This document shows, piece after piece, positions 55,224-64,000 of a stretch of 64,000 nucleotides of DNA. Each line of letters begins with the position of its first letter. The stretch's first letter is position 1. Origin of the DNA: Plutella xylostella (lineage: Eukaryota; Arthropoda; Insecta; Lepidoptera; Plutellidae). The translations under genes and the position numbers were made by a program. The DNA is taken from assembly GCF_932276165.1 (NCBI RefSeq), contig NC_064008.1:2175001-2239000 (forward strand), written 5' to 3'. The notes under the pieces are model-generated. The model made no database searches. It was given only the letters and a program-made list of their open reading frames with translations, and was not told the DNA's origin.

Positions 55224-56866
55224 AACACGCAAGTTTTTCGAAAAAAATACTGAATGTGCGGCAGAATTATTACACTGGTGGGCCAAAAATTGTGTCCGTA
55301 ATTCTGGCAAAATCTTTTTTTTTTAGATAACATGATGATAATAGTTTGATATCGGCTGATTAATGATAAAGATATACATAAATTAAAAGTTGTATCACGT
55401 CGGTGTTTAGGTTAGGTTACGTAATAATATATAAAAAATGCATATATACCTACTTAATAATATACTTAATAAGGTAAATAACTATGAAGCGTCAGTGGAT
55501 TAGAAGAAAGAAGGATTCATGGAAGATCTATGGCCATTATATAAATTACATTTTTCAATCAATGTACCTTACATACATAATCTATATAGAATGTAAAGTC
55601 TTGAATTGAAAACATTAACAAAAGAGAGATAAGTAATAACAATGACTATTCTAAATAAATAATTAACTAATTAGGTACCTCTACCAGACAAACTTGTTTT
55701 ATCACAACACGATAGCGACCTTAACGATTTAATAGTTATATGATTGACTTTTCATTAACTAAATGCGATTACATTGTTAATTTAACTACATTATGCACCT
55801 AGGCATATTTATATCGACTTACAAATTACGTTCAGTCGAAATAAGCAGTAGTACCTTTGGTTTATGCAAAAAATATCTATATTTTTTATAAAAAATAAAA
55901 TCTACATTGAGTTTTTTCAATGAGTACATTTTTTTTTTATTATCGGAGTCATGATGGAACTACGAAGATAATAGGAATTTTGACAAACTAACATAAACAA
56001 TATTTTTCATTACATTGTTATTTTATCTTTATTTTGAAACTGCCTTTGTTAAAACAGCAGTTTTTCATCCAGAAGCGCCACAAATCGCAAAAGAAATAAT
56101 GCATGGTTGTCAACCGTACTAGATGCAATAAGAAGCCTAGTGGGTGTACTAAACTGACTTCAACTAAGTACATGCATTGACCCCGCGACCAGAATGTCAA
56201 TTGGATAATTGCTTCCTCTGATCTCTTTCCAAGCCATGGGCCTCAATTCCGGAGGCTCGGAGATAAATCTCATTATCATAACCCAGGATATATCTCCGTT
56301 TCAAATCTCTACTTTCGCCAAAACTCATAGAAATTTAGACGTTTTACGCAAGATCGCCGCAATAACATTTTTTCAAATTTCATCTCGGGCAAATCTCATC
56401 TCGGCCAAATCTCGGCATTGGAAATGATCTCCGTAGCTCAGGAATAGGTACCCACTGTGGACTCAGACTTCTAGTCACAATAATATATGATCTTTGGAAT
56501 TTAAGTACAATGTAGGTATACCATTGCCTCTAACGGGGTGAATGAAAACATCGTGAGTGTGAATATACCAATCCGCAGTGGACCAGCGTGGTGGGAAATG
56601 GTCCAAGCTTAGGAAGGCAGTTTAGATCTTGGGATATGTACAAAGGTTCCATTCGAGGGAGACATATAGGTGCATGTTCTTACACCCCCCACAGAGAATA
56701 GAATAGATTAGAATTGTAGCAACCCCCGTCTGACAAATTATACCTATTGTTTGATAAATTTGATGTGCTTGTACCTTTATCTTTATTTTTAAGAGTTCTA
56801 AATAATAATATTTATAGAAACAATAATAGGTAGGTGCATGTATCCATAGTTTAGATACTTACTCAC
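55224..56866. other. Array spacer with family C repeat
   Basis: No additional first exon was found. A SINE-like family C fragment lies at about 56560-56705 (CCGCAGTGGACCAGCGTGGT, GGAAGGCAGTTTAGATCTTG). The frame at 56018-56200 (minus) has no donor in a matching phase. Confidence 0.4.
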
Positions 56867-56957
56867 CATTCAGAAGCAAGCAGTACCGCAAACATATACA
56901 CAAGAACATGAGCAAACCAAACACAATCGGCAGAGATAAAATTGTCAACGCATTCAT
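56867..56957 (-). CDS. Array first exon 7 (30 aa + split codon)
   Basis: ATG at 56957, 30 codons plus one base, donor GTGAGT. MNALTILSLPIVFGLLMF, then LCICLRYCLLLN: a short membrane segment with three Cys near its inner end. G|GG gives Gly; predicted isoform 156 aa. A 28-bp shared motif lies ~510 bp upstream (57465-57492). Confidence 0.7.
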
Positions 56958-57656
56958 ATTTACAAAAATTAAAAAATAACTTTTTATACTCTATGGAAAT
57001 TAATTTTTTCTAGGTTATGTTTTATTTATCACAGTCTCTTTAGACATATTTGCACATGAAATGCTGGTTGTTGCATGATACTGATAGCGAACTCCATAGA
57101 TAAAACCATTAATGTTATCATGTTATCAGAAAGGGTTTGTAGGTTAGTACGCATGTATGCAGGTAGGTGTAGGAAAATTAAAAATTGACGTCAATACTTC
57201 TTGTTATACGGGGTATTGCTAAACATGCAAATATAAGCCAAAAAGGGTGATCGTTCGTGGTGCATTAGTTGTGTCACTGTAGATGATATTAACATTCCCT
57301 ACTGCCAAAATGAGACTAAAGTTTCTATAAAACACTATAAAAATATAAGCTTTGTTTTGAAATTTTACGGTAAGTAGATTAGTACACTTATTTTCGGTGG
57401 AAAATTTAATGGAAATAAGGCAGTTACGCCATCTACACGTACTAGTTCGGAATAAGTTACAGTAGTGCAGCTACTCTCCGATAGGTGGCGTTAATTTATG
57501 AATCGAATGTTTATGTGGTGGGATCATGGATTCCATGGGTGGAATTTATTAGCATGGTGAATTTATTTAATATTAAAATTGTAAAATGTATTAAATTGAA
57601 TTATCAAATATGATTATTATTTTTTATATCAGTTACTTATTTAGATAAGTACTCAC

Positions 57657-57744
57657 ATCTTGTGTTATACACGTACTGAATCAAACTAACAAGAAGTCCC
57701 AAAAATAGACAAAATGCCACGACTGTTAAAATAAATACAGCCAT
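57657..57744 (-). CDS. Array first exon 8 (29 aa + split codon)
   Basis: ATG at 57744, 29 codons plus one base, donor GTGAGT. MAVFILTVVAFCLFLGLL, then VSLIQYVYNTR. T|GG gives Trp at the junction; predicted isoform 155 aa. Confidence 0.7.
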
Positions 57745-58382
57745 ATTGTATAAACACAACACGTATTTCTGAAGAAAAATAAAACTAATCTGATATTATT
57801 GTGACGAAGAAGTCGTGATACCGATTCACTTTTAATAATTTATCAGGAAATAATAAAAGGCAAAGATAACATTATCAATCAAATACCTTTAGGTAATTAA
57901 GTACGTTTACCTGAGAAAGAAAATGTTTAGGGTTAAGTACGTTGGTTAAGGTTGCCTGTAAGAGATCGCTCTCAGCGATATGGCCGCCTATTGTACCTAC
58001 ATTAGTTCTAGTCTATAAGTATGTTTTTTTTGTATGTCTGATTTATGTGGTGTTCAATAAAGCAATATTCTATTCTACGCAAAATTACACACATCCAACC
58101 ATACATTCTGTAACAACTAAGTACATAGGTAGTGAATGAATCGATATTGGTGTTTTTGTTTTGTAAACATTCGAATTTTGAAAATAAAATCATTGAAACT
58201 GACATTAACTTAGTAGTAAAGTTAATGTCAGTTTCTTATGTATGTTATAACATAAAACATAATAGAACATACATAAGCAGTAGCTTTCTTAGGTAAACAA
58301 GAAAATAATAAGTAGGTATGCGTTTTGGTATATAATAAGTATATATCTATATACTTAGAACAGTATTAGAATAATAACTTAC
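57745..58382. other. Array spacer, no gene seen
   Basis: AT-rich; short inverted words GACATTAACTTAG/AAGTTAATGTC near 58200. No further first exon. Confidence 0.35.
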
Positions 58383-58509
58383 TTGCATGCAACTTGAAGA
58401 TTTGTACTAGAGACAAAATCACAACATACACTAAATACGATAAAATAGGCAGGAACAAAATAGTAAGAAATGCTATGAACTCCACTGAATCTAGAGAAAC
58501 GTCTGACAT
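58383..58509 (-). CDS. Array first exon 9 (42 aa + split codon)
   Basis: ATG at 58509, 42 codons plus one base, donor GTAAGT. N-terminus MSDVSLDSVEF is acidic, then IAFLTILFLPILSYLVYVV and ILSLVQIFKLHA. A|GG gives Arg; predicted isoform 168 aa. A TATA-like box and initiator lie just upstream (58556-58585), the clearest private promoter in the array. Confidence 0.7.
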
Positions 58510-58555
58510 TTTCACGAAAAATTCTCACAAAAACAAGGATGTTTTAAACGAATGC

Positions 58556-58585
58556 TGATTTTAGACTGACTAAGTTTTTATTATA
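58556..58585 (-). promoter_or_regulatory. TATA box and initiator for first exon 9
   Basis: On the minus strand TATAATAAAAA begins at 58585, and an initiator-like TCAGCAT has its A at 58556, 29 nt downstream, the classic TATA-to-start distance. That leaves a 46-nt leader before the ATG at 58509 with no other ATG. Inferred from sequence only. Confidence 0.45.
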
Positions 58586-60564
58586 CCTAGTTGTCATTTC
58601 AGATAGCGTTAAGACTATTGGTACATATGTAATGCCTACATTACGTACATATTTTCCTGATCTGATAGTAAGGTTAAATTTGCTATCTTTGAAAGTTAAT
58701 TTGATAAAGTTCGTACAGCTCTTGCTGCAAAATCATCTCTGTAAACACGGTAACAGTTCTATAAAAAAATACTTAATGTTTTTTTAACTAGTAATTCATG
58801 GCCATATTCTCATCAGTAATACAAGTAGTACCTATAGTAGTTTTTTTCCTGAAATACACGGATATGGATGAAAACAAAGCCTTTAGGAAAATGATCTATG
58901 TGTTCAGTGATTTTTTTAAAAATCGACAATACATAACATATTTACGTATTGTGTTCATTTCTATGAAATGGGAAATAAGAATTTATCAACTTTGTTTTTG
59001 TTTTCACACTGTAACCATTTCCTTTAATTTCATTTTCTTCTCTTTGGTAGCTGTTTTAAAAGATTACTTTTAAGAAATAATGTTGTGCTATTCATTTTCA
59101 GTTCTATATTATGTTAATAATCGGGCTGTGTGAGTTATAGAGTATTTTGTCTTTGTCTTTGTATGCTAATAGAATTGGTAGCTCAGTGAGACAATACGGT
59201 GAAGGAAAACATCGTATGGAAACCTGAATAATATCTAGATTTAATACATCTAGATAATTATGTGAACCCAGTTGAACTCATCAACCCGCAGTGGACCAGC
59301 GTGGTAGGAAATGGTTAAAGCTTAGGAAGGCAGCTTAGACTTAGGGGATATGCACAAAGATTCCACTTGAGAGGGCCAGGTGCAGGTAGTTAAACACACA
59401 GAGGATAAAATTTATCATAGAATTAAACTAGGTACATGTGAATGTTATTTTTAAAAGTAGATAGATAGATAGATAGAGTACTCTTTATTTGTACACCAAG
59501 AAATGATTAACAATTTTACATAGACACTTAACTAGGGACAAAAGGCGGTCTTATCGCTTATAGCGATCTCTTCCAGACAACCACATTACAAAATTAATTA
59601 AAAGTATTAGGTACCTAGACTACCTAGAGCGTGAGTATTGTTCTCCAACTTATATTTAACACTATTTGTATATCATTATCATTTAAATGTGTTGTTCTGC
59701 TCCTATTTTAAAGTTCAGTAGTCCTGGGTTTTTACCTAAGTATTTAGTAGCCTAGGTAAAAGATAAAATACTCTTCATTGCACACAAACAGAAACAGTTT
59801 CCCAAACATAGAAAAGAAAAGTAATAGTACAATCAGCGGCCTTATTACTGAAAGTAATCTCTTCCAGACAACCACATAGATAGGAAATAGACAATATGAA
59901 AATGGGTAACGTGTGAAAACAAGAGATATTTATAAACTGCATATTATTTAAACGATAAATACCTACACCTAGGTAGTAGGTATGTTCAAAATATTACGTC
60001 AAGCAAGAGGTAAGAAGTAGGTATTTAATACCAACTTTTTAGCTACTCTATATGTAACTCTACCCATACGTCTCTAATGTTTTTATTACCTATGTAATGT
60101 ACATAATATAATCCTATTTCATAATGAGGTTAACATACTCGAACTGAAGAGTTATATTTCGTTTACATTCAAGATAATCTAATTTTAATTTCCGTAACTT
60201 TATGACTTTATTGTACCCAATGTTTTTTTTCCTAGATAGACATCTTTTGAAGTGAACCAAATTTTCTTTGTTAACTTCGTTAATGAGATCATTGGCATTA
60301 CAATGCTTTGCATAAAAAAACGGATCCACGTCTCATTCTAATGTCTATTTAGTCGTTTAGGACTTAATAAGTTAGTGAGTCTTTAAGCGATTTATTTGTT
60401 TAGAGTTGACTATCCCTTTTGGCTTACCTACTATACTATTTTGGCCTTTGACTGACGTATTTATTTACAATCTAAAGGGCTAAAGGAGAAAATTAGAATA
60501 TAGGTACATTCATATTTTTACTTACTGAATTACTTAGGTATTAATAAAGTAAATAGGTACTCAC
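58586..60564. other. Array spacer with repeats, no gene seen
   Basis: Contains a family C fragment (about 59185-59410) and two (TCTA)n-type LINE tails (59455-59590, 59757-59880). A 71-codon minus-strand frame at 60114-60329 is Lys/Asn-rich and not of the array type. The long gap to the next first exon may have been widened by these insertions. Confidence 0.45.
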
Positions 60565-60664
60565 AGCAACACCCGACACCGAATGAAATTCTACACCCAT
60601 TAATAATCAAAAAGAACACGAAAAATATGATTAAATACCAAATTATTGTGTCCAAAGTTTCCAT
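60565..60664 (-). CDS. Array first exon 10 (33 aa + split codon)
   Basis: ATG at 60664, 33 codons plus one base, donor GTGAGT. METLDTIIWYLIIFFVFFLI, then INGCRISFGVGCC. T|GG gives Trp; predicted isoform 159 aa. A Cys pair sits at the inner end, as in exons 1 and 7. Confidence 0.7.
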
Positions 60665-61259
60665 ATTATTTTTAATTAGGTATTTATTAATTATATAAAA
60701 AACAAAAGTATATTTAGTACAATGACACAGTATTTCAATAACGTGGTGATAAAATATATGAAAAAATATTAAGTAGGTATATGCCTCCTGTGTACATATC
60801 TGCAGATAAAATTGTAATCTGGGCTTTATCATTAATATAGTTGAATGTACTTAATTAAAGGATTTGTGTACTAATTTCGCCTTTATTCCTAATGAAATAC
60901 GATCACTGGGCACAAAAGAGTAAATGTTACGTCTTTGTCTTTAAAGGAACATAATTAAATCGAAAATGTGCTGCCATAAGTGAGTCACCATAAAAAAACT
61001 AAATATATGGATCCGTTCAAAACAACGTACCGCAAAGGCACAATTTAATTTACAAAGTAACGTTAAGTAAAGCTGAAATATAAAAAAATACAAAAAAAAT
61101 ATTTAAAATTAGGTGAGCTTATTGCTTATAGCTTTATCCACCAGTCATCCTCTCGAAATGCAGGAATAAAAGGGTAAGTATATTTAAATTTTTACAGATA
61201 CAACTCCATCTCACAACACTTTTTTACAGTTACTTAAATAATTGTGAATCTATACTCAC

Positions 61260-61399
61260 ATCTCTTTGTTGCTCCTATAGCAATTCCAAATTAAACATGA
61301 TATGAAAATCAGTATGATGACCAACGTAGATATCATTAGTTGAAACCCGATGGTTTTCACTATATTAGCCTCTACGATTTCGCTGTCACTGTCACTCAT
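61260..61399 (-). CDS. Array first exon 11, out of phase (46 aa + 2 nt)
   Basis: ATG at 61399, 46 codons plus two bases, donor GTGAGT. An acidic N-terminus, MSDSDSEIVEANIVKTIGF, then LMISTLVIILIFISCLIW and NCYRSNKE. It looks exactly like the other members, but the donor is in phase 2. Joined to the constant exon at 48435 it would shift the frame and stop within 36 codons, losing the PPSY exon. Either it uses another downstream exon or donor, it is a decaying member, or the assembly has a 1-nt error. It is the outermost member seen; more could lie beyond the window. Confidence 0.55.
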
Positions 61400-62269
61400 C
61401 TTTATATAGGTATATATAATATATATTTTTTATATTTAAAATATTTTCGGTTTAGTCAAATATATTATATTAAGTTTTTGCCGCTATTATGCTGCCTTTA
61501 CTGTAATGTAGTCTATCTAATGCGCTTATTAGCGGTGATAATGTAAAAATTGTATTCAAGTTGTTTGGGTTAGTTCCTATTGAGTTATCGACGCCATAAA
61601 ATAACTTGGAACATGATTAAATACCAAACTTGAGTTAGACCCCTTAGCATGAATTTTCATCGCGAACGTGAAGTAGAGTTCATCGAGTAATTTTGTATGA
61701 AAATATGAACAGCGCCCCTGGCGGTCGGTAACAGAACTAAAATTTCAGACTGTTTGCAAAATTGACGTAAAAATTTGCAATTGTGTCTACTTTCCATGGA
61801 GGGTGAACAAATCGGTCACAGAATGGTGGTCTAGAGACAGTCGGAGGTCCTGTTAGATGGGGCGATGATTTCGGAATGAAAAGAAAAAAATCCATACAAA
61901 AAATGTTGTGGGCGATATGGTTTGCAACCTATCACGTGAGTACAAATGTGCTGCGAAAAGTGGGTGGCTCACTTGTAAGCCACCTCTGACTACCCCTTCG
62001 GGGATTGCAGTCGTGAGTGCATATGGCTTATATGCATAAAAAATGTTGCCCTGGTCTATACCCAAAGTGGGCGATAGAAAGCTGAGGTTTAATAGGAATA
62101 GTCCAATTATGAAAAGCTTTTTGCATTTGAAGCTTTTATCAAAACGGTTAGATAAAAGATCAATCTAAAAGGTTTTCCATGTTTTTTTTTACATTGTCAT
62201 ATTATTAGGATTAAAATATGTATGATTCGTTTACCGTGCCTAGGTATCTTGACAAATATTTTTGACAGG
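61400..62269. other. Flank of the array, no further first exon seen
   Basis: A CTCF-consensus-like AGCGCCCCTGGCGGTCGG is at 61711-61728, ~320 bp upstream of first exon 11. No coding exon was found. Confidence 0.4.
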
Positions 62270-62461
62270 CTGTTACCGCGAGCGTCGGTTCGCCTTAAAA
62301 AGCTATCCCGTGGGAATCCCTCGATAAAAAGTAGCCTATCTGTTAATGCAGGATGTCGGCTAATTCCATAGAAAAAAATATTAAAATCGGTTCAGCTGTT
62401 TTGACGTGAAGAAGTAACAAACATACACACTCACAAAATTTCGCATTTATAATATTAGTAT
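62270..62461 (-). mobile_element. Helitron-like element, copy 5 (decayed)
   Basis: Reverse orientation: GGCTGTTACCGCGAGCGTCG and TCGCCTTAAAAAGCTATCCC at the left, CGCATTTATAATATTAGTA at the right. The terminal CTAG is mutated. Confidence 0.6.
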
Positions 62462-62524
62462 GATGTTCAGCATGATAACCACATTGCTACGTCACTTTTG
62501 CAACACCATGTATATACCTACTTA

Positions 62525-62672
62525 GAGCCCCTTTCGCAATGTATTGATTATGGCTACCTGTGGGATAAAAAACATGATGTCTCTTTCTGAAATTATGTCT
62601 GAAACAGTGACCCCATGTCTTTTATCCAACAGGTACCTACATTATCCAGACATTATGAAACAGACCCTTATA
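62525..62672. repeat. Palindromic MITE, family P2, copy 2 (decayed)
   Basis: CCCCTTTCGCAATGTATTGA ... CCAGACATTATGAAACAGAC resembles the termini of 21675-21815, with GTGGGATAAAAAACATGATG/ATGTCTTTTATCCAACAGGT as inner arms. Confidence 0.6.
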
Positions 62673-64000
62673 TGTAGTTATCTCTTCGAAGCTTCCACTC
62701 GGGAACTCACTAACCCCAACGGATATCGTTTCTTTGATGTAACAGATTTTGATAACTTATAGATAACCGTATTCTTTGACACCATCACATGATATGGAAA
62801 GTAAAAATAAACGTTAATCCCAAAATATCCCTATAGGCTTGAAATAACCAAATCATGTGACTTATTCTATTTTCGTTACAATCATGTCATGTGACAATAT
62901 TTTCCGATAATGCTGACAGTAATCGGTTGCTTTTGATGTTATCCGAATTTTTATTTTATTTTTGTATGCAGGAACCTTTGACGTACGAATCATTAAGTAC
63001 TTACATAGAAAATAACCTAACCAACTTTAAAAACCCCCGATATTGAACACTAAAAATCACATAACTTTAGAACGGCTAAGTTGATTTTGATAAAATTTAG
63101 GTGAGAACACTCGGGATAACGTTACCTATCACCGTTACTGACGCTTCTAAAACCGACTATTTTCGCCTGCTTGTTAGCGTGTCGGTAACTAACACAAGAT
63201 CTATAGAAAAATCTGCCTGGTGCGAACTTTAAGAATATTTTTAAGTAACTTGTTATAAAAAAACAACAATTAAGTAAGTCTCTACTCCCTTAAGTAGGAG
63301 TAGGAGTCTGAACCCTGTGTCTTAGGATGAGAAGTAAAACTTGTTTTTTTTTAATTTTTGGACTCAAAATGAATTTCACAGTAATTAGGTATAAATGTTA
63401 CTTTGTTTTCACGATAATCTCAAAGCGCATTCAAAGAAAAGGTGATATGTATGTCACTAGAGGGTAATTTTTTCGTACGTAACAAATTTAAAAGCTCGAG
63501 AAAAATAAATAGCAAACGCAAAAAAAGTTAAACATATTAGGTATATTCTCTTCGGAATTATCCCTAGTAACAGCTTTCAGTTAGGACAGTTTTAGAACTT
63601 GATAAACGTGTCATATTCAATATTAATACTTAATATAAAAATAAATCTCGATTTTCTGTCATGATTCATGATTTTCATGACATCACTATCGCTTACGTGA
63701 GCTAGATGCAGATTTAATCGCGAATTCACCTGTCGCATTACAATCTTACTCAGATTAAATCAGTTCAAAGATTCTTTTTATTTCTTATTTTAGATTTTTA
63801 GCAGATTCGAGAAGCAAAATCTACGTGCTTATAATGTATGCCTATGTATAGATTTATAATATTCTGGTAAACTTTTGTATTACCTTACGATTAGGTTTAA
63901 AAAAAACCTGACGCCACGACATAGAGGTTGCTCATTTCATATTACAAATTCCTTAATTTGCATGCATAGGTATAGTAAGTAATTAGGTATTTTCATAAAG
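62673..64000. other. No gene seen
   Basis: AT-rich. Several splice-like words were checked on the minus strand for further array first exons; none had an open hydrophobic frame. Confidence 0.35.

Noticed and set aside
55118..55310. Longer N-terminus for first exon 6
   Set aside because: The extension begins at a TTG, not an ATG. The first ATG is at 55223.
56018..56200. 60-codon minus-strand ORF inside the array
   Set aside because: It has aromatic residues but no clear membrane segment and no phase-1 donor.
58798..59073. 91-codon plus-strand hydrophobic ORF
   Set aside because: T-rich, in the opposite strand to the array, with no donor or start context of the array type. I could not distinguish it from chance.
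60114..60329. 71-codon minus-strand ORF
   Set aside because: No hydrophobic segment, no donor in phase 1, Lys/Asn-rich. Not an array member, and no other support.

Overview
The window looks like nuclear DNA of a moth or butterfly (inference). It is AT-rich, has short exons with GT/AG introns, and is packed with repeats of lepidopteran type: tRNA-derived SINEs, RTE-like LINE 3' ends, Helitron-like elements ending in CTAG, and foldback repeats carrying the CCGACTTCAAAAAA motif. No bacterial-style operons, rRNA, CRISPR arrays or convincing functional tRNA genes were seen.

Region by region. 1-2.3 kb is repeats. 3.0-22.6 kb (minus strand) holds a gene model built here from splice sites: an ATG-free candidate 5' UTR exon (22348-22555) and coding exons 8682-8753, 6808-6967 and 3033-4079. 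The coding phases fit exactly and predict a 421-aa protein of unknown family; its long intron is full of transposons. 24.4-29.8 kb holds an ORF1-only LINE relic (401 aa, GC-rich) whose ATT-repeat tail is the integration point of a nearly intact Dong/R4-type retrotransposon (1259-codon frame) on the other strand. 33.6-39.9 kb holds degenerate LINE pieces, a young 5'-truncated LINE with an open 786-codon frame, and a retroposed insert (poly(A), matching target-site duplication) carrying an RNA-virus-type superfamily 1 helicase. 40-47 kb is SINEs, MITEs and a hAT-like element.

47.5-61.4 kb is the most remarkable part: a minus-strand gene with two constant 3' exons (48307-48435, 47576-47826) preceded by at least eleven alternative first exons about 0.6-2 kb apart. 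Each has its own ATG, a short N-terminus, one transmembrane segment and a consensus splice donor. Ten of eleven end in phase 1, the only phase accepted by the constant exon, so ten isoforms (155-188 aa) would share a 126-aa cytoplasmic tail with two PPxY motifs and differ only in the N-terminus and membrane segment. The layout resembles the clustered protocadherin and UGT1A loci, but the variable part is the membrane anchor. A 28-bp motif recurs three times in the array and has a CTCF-like core. I do not recognise this gene. A plausible but unproven role is a set of membrane adaptors that differ in membrane partner and share one WW-domain (Nedd4-type) recruiting tail.

Exon calls come from reading splice sites, phases and frames by eye; no RNA or database evidence was available.
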